Notes: generated by a model not told the origin, from the sequence alone. Positions 25,249 to 34,261 are shown, counted from the first letter of the stretch. The stretch is DNA of 53,479 bases from Kiritimatiellia bacterium (GCA_016929905.1 JAFGHX010000090.1:1-53479), one strand, 5' to 3'. Numbers and translations are program-made.

Positions 25249-28200
25249 ATGCAGATCTACAACAATGCGCCGGCGTTCTCGGTGTGGCGGCACTACGACC
25301 GTCACATTACGAATCTGCGTCAATCGATGCAGAAGCTGGCCAGCGGTCTGCGCATCGTGAACGGCTCGGACGATCCGGCGGGGCTGGCGATCAGCGAGCG
25401 GCTGCGCGCCCAGATCCGCAACTCGGAGAACGCGGTGCGCAACATGCAGAACGCGGTCGCCTACCTGCAGACGGCGGACGGCTGGCTGCAGAAGATTCAC
25501 GACATGCTCGGGCGGATGAGCGAGCTGTCGGTCATGTCGATTGACGCGACGAAATCGCAGGTGGACCGCGACAACCTGAACAAAGAGTATCTGCAGATGC
25601 TGGCCGAGATCCAGCGCGTCACGACGACGTTCGAGGCGGCGGGCAAGTACAACGGACTGTATCTGCTGCAGGGGCACGTGATCGACGTGCAGGCGGGTCC
25701 GGACTCGAACCAGGAGATCCGGATCCCGAGCATCGACCTGCAGAGCTTTCACGAAGAGATCATGGACTCGGAGCCGCGGATCTACCCGCCGCTGGACAGC
25801 ATGCTGAACGGGTTCGAGAACGCGCTGCGCTTCAACATGGCGACGCTGGAGCAGCCCGTCTGCTTCACGAACGGGTCGCCGGCCGCGGCCATCCAGGGCG
25901 TGCAGCAATCGATTCCCGGCTCCGACATCACGGGCGGCACGTGGGAATTCGTCTACCGGTCGACCGGCCGGTTCCAGGTCTACAAAGACGGCGTGGATCA
26001 GGGCGTGTCGGTGCTGCCCGGCCAGAACATCCAGCTTGACGGGCCGGACGGGTGGCGGTTCCAGGCGCCGGCGACGCCGACGAGCGGCTCCTACACGATC
26101 GGCGACCGGTTCCGGGTGGTGACGACCGGCTACACGCCGGGCGTGGCGGGCTCGATCGATTCGGTGACGTTCATCGACGGCCCGCTCGGCGCGCGCTACA
26201 CGGTGGCCGCGCGTGGGAACGGCAGCGGGATCAGCGTCAGCAATTGGCGCGCGATCTACGACGCGACGCTCGAGCAATGGGACATCCAGAAAGACGTGGC
26301 CGGGGTCTGGACGCACGAGGCGTTCCTGCTGGCGCCGCCGTTCGGCGCGGACCGGTCCGTCAATCTGGAAGGCGCGAACGGGTTCACGCTCACGATCCGG
26401 TCGCCGTCCTCCGGCTCCTACGGCGACGGCGACATGTTCACCTTCAGCAACGCGGGCCCGTGGTCAATCACCATGAACTACAACGATATGTCGCCGCCCG
26501 GCACCGTCGGGACGGCGGGCCTCGCGCTGGCGGGCGCGGGCACGGGCGTGACAAATGCCGACTGGCGCGCGGTCTACGACGCGACGGCGCAGCAATGGGA
26601 TCTGCAACGGCGCACGACGGGTAACTTCGTGCACGTGACGTACATGAACGCACCGCCCGACGGCGGCGGCTCGATCGTGCTGGAAGGTGCGAACGGGTTC
26701 ACCTTCACCGTCAACGCGCCGACCGGCGGCGATTACGCGAGCGGCGATATTTTCGAGTGGCACAATCCGGGCGCGTTCAATCGGACGCACAACTACAACA
26801 CGACCGCCGTCGGCACCGGCAGTGTCGGGGCGGCGGGCGACGGATCCGGCATCAGCGCCACGAATTGGCGCGCGGTCTACGACGCGGGCAACCTGCGCTG
26901 GGACGTGCAGCGCGATGCGGGCGGCGGGACGTGGGTGCACGAGACCTGGCTCAACGGCGCGCCGCCGAACGGGGGCGGGTCCGTCCAGGTCGAAGGGGCG
27001 AACGGGTTCACCTTCACCGTCAACGCGCCATCGCAGGGCGTCTACGAGAGCGGCGATATCCTGGCGTGGACCAATGTCGGCGCGTTCAGCACCAGCATGA
27101 ACTACGACGATACCACCGTCGGGACCGCCGCGCTCGCGGTCGCCGGGAACGGGACCGGCATCCTCGCCGCCAACTGGCGCGCCGAGTACGACGACGTGCT
27201 CCAGCAATGGGATATCCAGCGCGATATCGGCGGCGGCACCTTCGTGCATGTCGACACCATCAACGCCGCACCCGGCGCCGGCGGCTCCGTCCAGCTCGCG
27301 GGCCCGAACGGGTTCATCTTCACCGTCGATCCGCCGACCACGGGCCTGTACGAGACCGGCGACCGGTTCGAATGGACGAACGCGGCCGGGAGCGTTGGAA
27401 CCCCCGTCTACACCGACTCCGCCGGCGTGATCGGGTCCGCGTCCGTCCAGGCGCCCGCACCGGGCAGCAACGGATCGGACGTCACCGCGCAGAGCTGGCG
27501 CGCGATCTACGACGGGACCAACCAGCGCTGGGCCATCCAGCGCGACGGCGGGACGGGCACCTGGGTGAACTACACCTACCTCGACGCCGCACCCGACGCC
27601 GGCGCCTCGATCGTGCTGGAGGGCGCGAACGGGTTCCTGTTCACCGTCGACGCGCCGACCACCGGCCAGTACGCGGACGGCGATATTTTCCAGTGGACCA
27701 ACACGCGCGTCGTGGGCCAGCCGACCTACACCGACGTCTATCGGATCATCGGGACCGCGACCACCCAGGCGCCGGCCGGCGGCGGCGACGGATCCACCGT
27801 CACCGCGCAGCGCTGGCGCGCGATCTACGACGACGTGCTCCAGCGTTGGGACATTCAGAACGACAGCGGGACCGGCACCTACGCCCACTACACCTACCTC
27901 AATGCGGCGCCCGGCGGCGGCGGGTCCGTCATGCTCGAAGGGGCAAACGGGTTCCGGTTCACCGTCAACGCACCGACCTCCGGCGTCTACAAGAACGGCA
28001 GCATGTACCAGTGGGTCAACTCCGGGCCGGGCATCATCGGCACACCCGCCTTCACCGAGGACATCGGCGTGACGGGTACCGCAACCGCCTACGCTCCGGC
28101 CGGCGGCGGCGGGTACCGCATCGCCGTCCAGAATTGGGAGGCGGTCTACCACGGCGGTGACCAGCGCTGGATCTTTCGCCGCGACCAGGGGACCGGCACC

Positions 28201-29280
28201 TGGATCGCCTACAGCTCCCTGGCCGCCGCGCCCGATGCCGGCATCGCCACCTGGCTCGAAGGCACGAACGGGTTCCGGTTCGTTATCGATGCGCCCGTCA
28301 GCGGGCTCTACGGCGACGGCGACACGTTCGCCTGGGCCACGCCGGGTCCCGTCGTCGGACCCGCCGTCATGAACCATAATCCGACCGCCGCCACGGGCAG
28401 CGCCACACCCACCACCGGCGAGCCGGGCGGTCAGGACGCCGTCGCCGGCATCTGGACCGCCGTCTACGACCTCAGTACCGATACCTGGACGATTCCCGGC
28501 CTCGGCTCCTGCAATACCGGCGGCACCATCGACCTGCCGACCGAAAACGGATGGGACGATATGGCGCGGTTCAACCCGCAGCCCGGCAACTATGCCACCG
28601 GCGACCGCATCACCGTCACCGCGCGGCCGACCGGCCCCTACTCCTGGTCCTACGACCCGATCGAACACACCGCCTCCGCCACCGTCACCGACCGGAACCT
28701 GCTCGACGAGGCGCAGTACCGGCTCACCTACGACCGGCCGAACCTGCGCTGGATCGTCGAGAAGGCGCCGCACGACCCGGCTACCGGCCTCGATTACCCC
28801 TACCAGATTGTGGGCTATGTGCCCGATAACGGGTCCGGCCTCGTCGACTACCTCATCCCCGGCGCCGGCTTCTCGCTCACCATCACGCCGGGCGTCAGCG
28901 ACTACCACAACGGCGATACGCTCCGGTTCGGCTCGCTCGAGCCGCTGAAATGGAACCAGTTGTTCAATACCAGCCTCAGCAACGACGAGACATGCTGGCG
29001 CGCGCTGATGTATACCAGCGCCGCCGTCAACTTCGTCAGCAAGAAACGCGCCGTCGTCGGCGGCATCCAGAACCGGCTCGAACGCGCGCTGGAGGCCGTC
29101 ACCAACTACGAGGACAACTCGCGCATGGCCGAAAGCCGCATCCGCGACGTCGATATGGCGCGCGAAATGACCGAGTTCGCCAAGCACGACGTCCTCGCCA
29201 AGATCAGCAGCGGCATGCTCGTCCACGCCAATTCCAGCCCGATGAGCGTGCTCGAATTGCTCCGCTTCCCCGGCCTGTAA
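25249..29280 (+). CDS. Giant flagellin with an Ig-like repeat array in the variable region
   Basis: 1343 residues, against about 270-600 in most flagellins. The N-terminal 190 residues are a classical flagellin D0/D1 region (SMQKLASGLRIVNGSDDPAG, then LAISERLRAQIRN, NMQNAVAYLQTADG). The last 100 residues are the matching C-terminal helices (NRLERALEAVTNYEDN, SRIRDVDMAREMTEFAKHDV, then SPMSVLELLRFPGL). Between about 228 and 1230 lie ten repeats of roughly 100 residues, each starting W-R-A-x-Y-D, with W-D-I-Q-R-D, then LEGANGFxFTV and SGDxFxWTN; seven are well conserved. These would form outward domains of the filament subunit. No ribosome binding site is visible before the ATG, and no other flagellar gene is in the window. 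Export and assembly chaperone needs are unknown. Confidence 0.9.
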   Translation: MQIYNNAPAFSVWRHYDRHITNLRQSMQKLASGLRIVNGSDDPAGLAISERLRAQIRNSENAVRNMQNAVAYLQTADGWLQKIHDMLGRMSELSVMSIDATKSQVDRDNLNKEYLQMLAEIQRVTTTFEAAGKYNGLYLLQGHVIDVQAGPDSNQEIRIPSIDLQSFHEEIMDSEPRIYPPLDSMLNGFENALRFNMATLEQPVCFTNGSPAAAIQGVQQSIPGSDITGGTWEFVYRSTGRFQVYKDGVDQGVSVLPGQNIQLDGPDGWRFQAPATPTSGSYTIGDRFRVVTTGYTPGVAGSIDSVTFIDGPLGARYTVAARGNGSGISVSNWRAIYDATLEQWDIQKDVAGVWTHEAFLLAPPFGADRSVNLEGANGFTLTIRSPSSGSYGDGDMFTFSNAGPWSITMNYNDMSPPGTVGTAGLALAGAGTGVTNADWRAVYDATAQQWDLQRRTTGNFVHVTYMNAPPDGGGSIVLEGANGFTFTVNAPTGGDYASGDIFEWHNPGAFNRTHNYNTTAVGTGSVGAAGDGSGISATNWRAVYDAGNLRWDVQRDAGGGTWVHETWLNGAPPNGGGSVQVEGANGFTFTVNAPSQGVYESGDILAWTNVGAFSTSMNYDDTTVGTAALAVAGNGTGILAANWRAEYDDVLQQWDIQRDIGGGTFVHVDTINAAPGAGGSVQLAGPNGFIFTVDPPTTGLYETGDRFEWTNAAGSVGTPVYTDSAGVIGSASVQAPAPGSNGSDVTAQSWRAIYDGTNQRWAIQRDGGTGTWVNYTYLDAAPDAGASIVLEGANGFLFTVDAPTTGQYADGDIFQWTNTRVVGQPTYTDVYRIIGTATTQAPAGGGDGSTVTAQRWRAIYDDVLQRWDIQNDSGTGTYAHYTYLNAAPGGGGSVMLEGANGFRFTVNAPTSGVYKNGSMYQWVNSGPGIIGTPAFTEDIGVTGTATAYAPAGGGGYRIAVQNWEAVYHGGDQRWIFRRDQGTGTWIAYSSLAAAPDAGIATWLEGTNGFRFVIDAPVSGLYGDGDTFAWATPGPVVGPAVMNHNPTAATGSATPTTGEPGGQDAVAGIWTAVYDLSTDTWTIPGLGSCNTGGTIDLPTENGWDDMARFNPQPGNYATGDRITVTARPTGPYSWSYDPIEHTASATVTDRNLLDEAQYRLTYDRPNLRWIVEKAPHDPATGLDYPYQIVGYVPDNGSGLVDYLIPGAGFSLTITPGVSDYHNGDTLRFGSLEPLKWNQLFNTSLSNDETCWRALMYTSAAVNFVSKKRAVVGGIQNRLERALEAVTNYEDNSRMAESRIRDVDMAREMTEFAKHDVLAKISSGMLVHANSSPMSVLELLRFPGL

Positions 29281-29382
29281 CCCGTGGCCGTCCCCAGAAT
29301 AACTCCCTCGCCAACTCCCTCAACTTGCTCGAGAACCCGCCTTCGTTCAGATAGCTTCGGCGGGCCCGGCTTGCTCGAGAAC

Positions 29383-29455
29383 TCTTCCACCCTTCCACTC
29401 TTCCACCCTTCCATTCTTCCATCCCCCCACCCGTCCACCCTTCCACCCTTTTCCG
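29383..29455. repeat. Pyrimidine-rich tandem array (CCTTCCAC, 8-bp unit)
   Basis: About nine units of CCTTCCAC, TCTTCCAC and close variants downstream of the flagellin gene. To the left, around 29325-29360, is a copy of the AACTTGCTCGAGAACCCGCC motif that also occurs (inverted) near 14060-14086 and in part near 53130. Confidence 0.85.
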
Positions 29456-29529
29456 CCCCTCCGGACTTTGCGCTTCTACTCCGCGCGCCTTTCGGTTAAT
29501 CTTTCGGCATCGACGAGGAGGACCCGCCC

Positions 29530-29775
29530 ATGATCGCCGATGAGTTGCTGAAGATCCTGGTCTGTCCCAAATGCAAGACGAGTGTCCGCCCCGAACCCGC
29601 GGCACGCGAGGCGGTGCCCGAACCGAAACCGGGCGCCGAAGCGAACGATTCCGACCGTCCGCCGACGCTCGACGGCTATCTCGTTTGCACGAACCCGGAC
29701 TGCGCGCTCAAATACCCCGTCCGCGACGGGATTCCCGTGATGCTGATTGATGAGGCGGAGAACCGGATGTCCTGA
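29530..29775 (+). CDS. Trm112-like zinc-ribbon protein
   Basis: An 81-residue protein with a GAGGAGG ribosome binding site 8 nt before the ATG. C12-P-K-C15 and C53-x4-C58 are the two halves of a zinc ribbon, and the tail ALKYPVRDGIPVMLIDEA is the signature of the bacterial Trm112p-like (UPF0434) family. In bacteria the role is not settled; in eukaryotes and archaea Trm112 activates methyltransferases. The insertion between the cysteine pairs is proline- and acid-rich and longer than in short members. The last 100 nt overlap the 3' end of an opposite-strand gene. Confidence 0.85.
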   Translation: MIADELLKILVCPKCKTSVRPEPAAREAVPEPKPGAEANDSDRPPTLDGYLVCTNPDCALKYPVRDGIPVMLIDEAENRMS

Positions 29776-30788
29776 TCGAGCGTCAGGTCAAAGGCCGCCG
29801 GCTGATCCTTGGCGTGGGTGGCGCGCCCCCAGACGGCGAATTCGCCGGCGCGCGGCAGTTCGAACTCCCACACCGCCAGGCCGGGCTCTTTCGGTTCGCC
29901 CCAACTGCCCGGCACGTGCCAGTAGAGGACCGCGCCGCGGGCGGCCGGGCTGTCGACGACAAGCAGGTTGTGCCGTTCGGCCGCATCGCCGGGACGCAGC
30001 CGCACCTCGACGGGTTTGAACGGCGCCACGAATCCGCGCACCGCCTCGCTCGGCGCCGACTCGTTCCAGGCCCGGTCAACGGCCGTTATCCGGTACCAGT
30101 AGTCATGGCCGGGGGCCAGGCCCCAGTCGACGCATTCGTTTTCCGGGGGCGACGCGACGCGCGAAGCCTGGTCGCAGGCGAAGACGGCGCGGCGCCCGCG
30201 GTAGACGTTGTAGTGGAGGGTGTCCGTCGCGCGAGCCGGGCGCCAGCGTACCCGCAACGCATTCGCGGAACTCTGCGCGACCCGGACGCCGACCGGCGTA
30301 TCCGGCGGCGCGAAGTCGAGCGCGAGCGTGCCCTCCGGCACGAACGCGCGGAGGATGATCTTCTGTTTGCCGGTCCAGGGGTTCTTCGCCACGAGTTCCA
30401 CGCGCCCGTTTCGGGAGACGGCGTGATAGCAGCGGCCGGGATAGCGCGTGCTCCAGAAGCCGATGTCCCGGGCGTGGCCGTCCGGTCCCGGCAGCGGGCG
30501 GACCCGCGCGCCGTCGGCGTCCATGACCCAACGCCTGCTCCCGCCGGCGCGCGAGGTGGCGAAGGCGAGCAGCGAGCCGTCCGCGTTCCATGACGGATTG
30601 TCCTGGTAAAAGCCCTGATTCACGGCGGGATCGCAGGTCATGCGCCAGACGAGGCAGCCGGTAGCCGGATCCCGGAAGATTGTGCGTTCGGAAAGAAAGG
30701 CGTCGTGGCGCCGGGCATCCGCCGCCCGCCTGCACCCGCGCCGTTCGGCCAGTGCGTTCAGGCCGTAGAAAGCTTCCTGCTTGGGCAT
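29676..30788 (-). pseudogene. Truncated beta-propeller / Fn3 protein remnant
   Basis: 370 codons from the ATG at 30788, which has GAGGAG 6 nt before it; the frame is uninterrupted. The N-terminal 150 residues look like the first blades of a TolB or oligogalacturonate-lyase-type propeller (RDPATGCLVWRMTCDP, NPSWNADGSLLAFATSR, GRCYHAVSRNGRVELV). After TGKQKIILRAFVPEGTLALD the sequence jumps to an Fn3 domain (PPDTPVGVRVAQSSANALRVRW...YWYRITAVD). The propeller is far too short to close, and the C-terminal 30 residues are antisense to the Trm112-like gene and resemble no domain. I infer loss of both the middle and the 3' end. If it is translated, it would be a cytoplasmic protein without a signal peptide. 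Confidence 0.55.
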
Positions 30789-30890
30789 GTCCATCTCCTC
30801 GATTCTCGAATTGGGCAATCTCGCGCCCTCTTCTGCCCGCGAAAGGTCGCGAAAAGCGCGCGAAAGCCAGACCGCGATGTCGGTGATACT

Positions 30891-30972
30891 GCAGCAACTT
30901 TGAACTGTTTGCGCCGCGCCATCCTTTGTCAGAACCAGACCATCGACGGCGCAAACAACTCAAAGTTGCTGC
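30891..30972. repeat. Large dispersed hairpin, copy B
   Basis: Arms at 30891-30915 and 30948-30972 are identical to those of copy A (17417-17500), including the two mismatched positions; the loop (32 nt) is different. It is preceded by CGCGAAAG-type sequence and followed near 31020 by CCTTTCGATTCCCG, as is copy A. Confidence 0.95.
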
Positions 30973-31167
30973 GTCCGCCGGGTTGCACGCTGAATAGGAC
31001 TGTATTCCATTCAGGCAATCCTTTCGATTCCCGAAACAGTTCTGGGCTGGTCTAGCATAGTCGTGAGGCCTTTTCGCGCCTGCCAAGCCGTAGCTTCTGA
31101 GCGAAGGCTGGTCCCTTTCGCGCCCTTTAGCGGGCAGTTCCGCCTCGCAACATCACGCGTTGTACAA

Positions 31168-32490
31168 TCAACCGTGCGGCGCGGCGGCCGTCGCCGCGGC
31201 GGCATTCGCCTTCTCCCACTCCCGCAGCCGGCCCAGCAGCACCTTCACCTGATCCGCGCAGTCCGGCGCCGCGATGCGGTTGTCAAACTCGTCCGGGTCG
31301 TTCCGCATGTCGTACAGCTCGCCGGGCGCGCCGTTGTAGACGTTCAATTTCCAGTCGCGTGTGCGGATCATCTGGAGCGTGCCGATCTGGCTGAACACCG
31401 CATCGCGCCAATCGTCCGGCGCAGGCCCGGTGCCGAGCAGCGGCACCAGCGACCGGCCCTGCACGGTGTCGGGGCACTCGGCCCCCACCAGCTCGCAAAT
31501 GCTCGGGAACAGATCGATATGCTCGACCAGCTCGTCCCGTGCCCCCGGCTGCAGGCCCGGCACGCTCATCAGCAGCGGCACGTGGACCGCTCCTTCGTAC
31601 ATGCAGAACTTCAGGAACAGCTCGTGCTCCCACATCAGGTCGCCGTGGTCCACGGTCCAGATGACCAGCGTCTCGTCGCGCACGCCGAGCCGATCCAACG
31701 CCTCCAGCACGGAGCCGATGTACTGATCCACGAGATGGACCAGCCCATAGTAGCCGGCGATCATCTGGCGCAGTTCGAGTTCCGTCAGATGCGCCCATTC
31801 CTTTCGCTTGCGCAGAATCAGCTCGTGCGGCGGCGCGGCTTCGGCCGGCGCCTGGGCCGGCAGCCGGATCGCGGACAAATCGAACATCTGATAGGTGTCT
31901 TTCGGCGGGTAGAACGGCGGATGCGGCTCGCTGAACGCCGCCCAGCACAGGAACGGCTCGCCCTTGCCGACAGCGTCCGCCATCTGTTCGATCGCGTGCT
32001 TGGCAACGTAGTAGCCGGAGTACTGCTCGCGCGTGCGCGGGCTCGGGCCGCCGGTCGTGCGCCGGGTGATCGACTGCGCCTCCCACTCATACCGCCGCTG
32101 GACCGGCTCCGGCATCGCATCGTGCCAGATCCTGTGCGTGAGCCACGGCTCGTAGCCGTTGTCCATCTCGAGATCCGTCCAGTGCATGTGCCCCATGTTC
32201 ATGCGGCGATAGCCGAGCGGCTGGAGCGCGTGCGCGATCGTCACCATGCCCGGGTGCGGCTTGTGCCCATTCGTGATCACGCCCTGCGCGTGCGCGTACC
32301 GGCCCGTGGCCAGCGAATGCCGCGCGGGCGCGCAGACAGGGGACTGACTGTAACAGTTGTCGAACCGTATGCTCTGAGAGGCCAGCTTGTCCAGGTTCGG
32401 CGTATGCGCCAGCGGATTGCCCAGGCAGCCGAGCGCGTCGAACCGATGATGATCGCACATCAGGACCAGTACGTTTTTGACTTTCCCCAT
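31168..32490 (-). CDS. Sulfatase (formylglycine-dependent type)
   Basis: A 440-residue arylsulfatase-family protein with an AAAGGAGG site 5-6 nt before the ATG. The signature C53-A-P-A-R (C-x-P-x-R) is followed by HSLATGRYAHAQG. C53 would be converted to formylglycine by a maturase that is not in the window. Metal-site residues appear in MCDHHRFDALG near the start and in WTVDHGDLMWEH later; the DHHRFD form is nearer to the choline-sulfatase and phosphonate-hydrolase branch than to the usual DDxR form. The C-terminal part has RDWKLNVY and ELYDMRNDPDEFDN, as is normal. There is no signal peptide, so it probably acts inside the cell on imported sulfated substrates (inference). Confidence 0.9.
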   Translation of the reverse strand: MGKVKNVLVLMCDHHRFDALGCLGNPLAHTPNLDKLASQSIRFDNCYSQSPVCAPARHSLATGRYAHAQGVITNGHKPHPGMVTIAHALQPLGYRRMNMGHMHWTDLEMDNGYEPWLTHRIWHDAMPEPVQRRYEWEAQSITRRTTGGPSPRTREQYSGYYVAKHAIEQMADAVGKGEPFLCWAAFSEPHPPFYPPKDTYQMFDLSAIRLPAQAPAEAAPPHELILRKRKEWAHLTELELRQMIAGYYGLVHLVDQYIGSVLEALDRLGVRDETLVIWTVDHGDLMWEHELFLKFCMYEGAVHVPLLMSVPGLQPGARDELVEHIDLFPSICELVGAECPDTVQGRSLVPLLGTGPAPDDWRDAVFSQIGTLQMIRTRDWKLNVYNGAPGELYDMRNDPDEFDNRIAAPDCADQVKVLLGRLREWEKANAAAATAAAPHG

Positions 32491-32514
32491 TCCCCCTCCT
32501 TTCGCCCCGTGGAC

Positions 32515-32624
32515 AAGGGTCGATGGTCAATGGTCCATGGTCGATGGTCAATCGTCAATCGTCAATGGGCCATGGTCCATGGTCGATGGTCGATGGTCAA
32601 TCGTCAATCGTCAATGGTCGATCA
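32515..32624. repeat. Heptamer tandem array (ATGGTCN / ATCGTCA)
   Basis: About fifteen 7-bp units: ATGGTCA, ATGGTCC, ATGGTCG, ATCGTCA and ATGGGCC. The order of variants repeats partly, which suggests duplication of blocks as well as of units. It starts 25-30 nt upstream of the sulfatase ATG, where its promoter would be expected. Confidence 0.9.
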
Positions 32625-32835
32625 GGGAACCCGGCGCGGACGGAGCCCGCCTTCGCTGCGAAGCTACGGCGAGGCAGGCCGCGCGCTTCAGAGGGCACCG
32701 GGTTTCAGCCAACACCCCACAATGTATTGTGGGTGCCAGGTGAGAATACGAGGAATACCACGACCTGCAAATATCATACGAATTTCTGCAAGGGATGGGC
32801 TGACTCAGAGGGGAATGGTCCTGCCCGGCAGCCTG

Positions 32836-32950
32836 TCCCACGGTCCCACGGCCTGCCGCGCCGTAGCCTCCCGGCGGAGGCGGGTCCCACAGTCCCGCGG
32901 CCTGCCGCGCCGCAGCCTCCCGGCGGAGGCGGGTCCCACAGTGCCACGGC
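32836..32950. repeat. 49-bp direct tandem repeat, 2.3 copies
   Basis: Units at 32836-32884 and 32885-32933 differ at only three or four positions, and a partial third follows. Each has TCCCAC, CTGCCGCGCCG and CTCCCGGCGGAGGCGGG. Confidence 0.9.
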
Positions 32951-33005
32951 CGCGCGCCTCATGCGCTGCGTTGAGCCTGTCGAATAACCCCTGGGTGAAT
33001 CGGCC

Positions 33006-33048
33006 GGGGTGTCGAAGATCCGCCCGTGGCGGAGAACCCGGCCCTCCA
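33006..33048 (+). repeat. 43-nt dispersed repeat, copy 1
   Basis: It begins GGGGTGTCGAAGATCCG, contains the small hairpin CCGCC-CGT-GGCGG and ends in CCCTCCA. The copy at 45584-45626 is in the opposite orientation and matches at 41 of 43 positions. Confidence 0.9.
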
Positions 33049-33328
33049 AAAACGCAACATGTGGGGCCGTTGGAGGGCGCGGCCTGCCTCGCCGACCTGT
33101 CTCGCCATAGCCCGACCTGTCACGCCGCAGCCTGAAGGGCGAAAGCGGAAAGGGCGACGGCGGAAGCTTCCGAGCGAAGGCGGGTTCCACCCGCGCCGGG
33201 TTTTTCGACAGGCTCGTTCCCGCAGCACATTCCTGGGCAGGACTCTCAGCCCAGGCGTGCATTCGGGGCCGCAGCCGCAGACGTAGTTGCCGGCGCCGAA
33301 CCCGAGCTGGTCCTCGAACTCTCGGCAT

Positions 33329-34261
33329 TCAGCGCTTCCGCACCGCTACTCTATTCACCAACCGGTACCGGCTGGGGGTCAGGCCGGTGAGTTGCCTGAA
33401 CTTCCGGCCGAAGTAGCTTTGGTGAGCGTATCCGATCTCGGCGGTGATCTCGGACATCTGGAGCTGAGTGTTTCGGAGCAATTCCTTGGCTTCGTCGATG
33501 CGCCGTTCGGAGAGAAAGTCAACGAACGTGCTGCCGACCGCTTTGTGGAACACGCGGCTGAGATGCGCCGAAGAGACGCCGGCATGGGCGGCCACCTTTT
33601 CGACCCCCATGGTGGATTCGCGGAAATGTTCTTCGATATAGGCGAGCGCCTTGCGCACGACAGGGCTGCGCTCCGTGGACAGCGCGCGGTCCAGCGCCGC
33701 GCGGCTCTCGGCCTGAACGAGCTGACCGAGCGCAAGAAACAGGACACGACCGACCTCGACGAGCTGGTCCCGATTCACGCGCGGCATCGCCTCGTAGGCC
33801 GGTTTGATCCGGGCTTCGGGCAGCCGCAATTCGCGCCAGCGCTTCGCCATCCAGCGCGGATCCGCCGCCGGGCTGCCCTCGACGAGCGCCTGCCCGCAGA
33901 ACACGGTCGCCACGTGCGCCTCGCGGAAGATGACGGGCATCACGACTTCCATCAGGCCGGCATGGCAGATGTGCAGGAACGGCTCGCGCCGCGCGCCGGC
34001 CTGCCGCACGGCCTCCTGCACGTCCGAGCGCTGGCAGGCCGCTTCCATCCCGGGCGAATGGCGCACGAGCGTACAGAACGCACAGCGGTGCCCGGCGAAC
34101 GCATTGTCGATCGCGCGCCGGCCGGCGCGCGCGGTGAACTTCTCGTTGTCGTAGATGACGGTGCGCAGCCCCGTAATGCTCTGAATCGTCTCCAGCAACT
34201 GCTGAAACAGGTTCGCGCGGGTGAGCTGTCTGGGGATCGGGATGATGGTCTCACGCTTCAT
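33329..34261 (-). CDS. PocR-domain AraC-family transcription regulator
   Basis: A 310-residue protein. The N-terminal half is a PocR sensory domain (LTRANLFQQLLETIQSITGL, CAFCTLV, ACQRSDVQEA, HICHAGLMEVVMPV); its cysteines suggest a metal or redox site, and relatives sense propanediol or other small hydrocarbons. The C-terminal 105 residues are a standard double HTH of the AraC type: KVAAHAGVSSAHLSRVFHK, then MSEITAEIGYAHQSYFGRKF and LTGLTPSRYR. I start at the ATG 34261 because the PocR domain begins there; the longer open frame adds repeat DNA. No ribosome binding site is visible, and a TATTAT box lies only about 8 nt before the ATG, so the message may be leaderless. It probably regulates nearby catabolic genes (inference). 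Confidence 0.88.
   Translation of the reverse strand: MKRETIIPIPRQLTRANLFQQLLETIQSITGLRTVIYDNEKFTARAGRRAIDNAFAGHRCAFCTLVRHSPGMEAACQRSDVQEAVRQAGARREPFLHICHAGLMEVVMPVIFREAHVATVFCGQALVEGSPAADPRWMAKRWRELRLPEARIKPAYEAMPRVNRDQLVEVGRVLFLALGQLVQAESRAALDRALSTERSPVVRKALAYIEEHFRESTMGVEKVAAHAGVSSAHLSRVFHKAVGSTFVDFLSERRIDEAKELLRNTQLQMSEITAEIGYAHQSYFGRKFRQLTGLTPSRYRLVNRVAVRKR

Larger units (their letters stand above)
32491..33328. other. Repeat-filled intergenic region between two minus-strand genes
   Basis: No gene is supported. It contains, in order, the ATGGTCN heptamer array, a CGAAGCTACGGCG motif, a 49-bp tandem repeat, a 43-nt dispersed repeat with an adjacent inverted segment (GGCCCTCCA...TGGAGGGC), and an AGCGAAGGCGGG motif near 33170. 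Confidence 0.6.

Noticed and set aside
26464..29226. Long minus-strand open frame opposite the flagellin
   Set aside because: Its periodic, domain-less protein is a mirror of the flagellin repeats, and the plus frame has clear flagellin ends.
32515..32624. CRISPR array
   Set aside because: The units are 7 bp with no spacers; the same holds for the other tandem arrays, and no cas gene is present.
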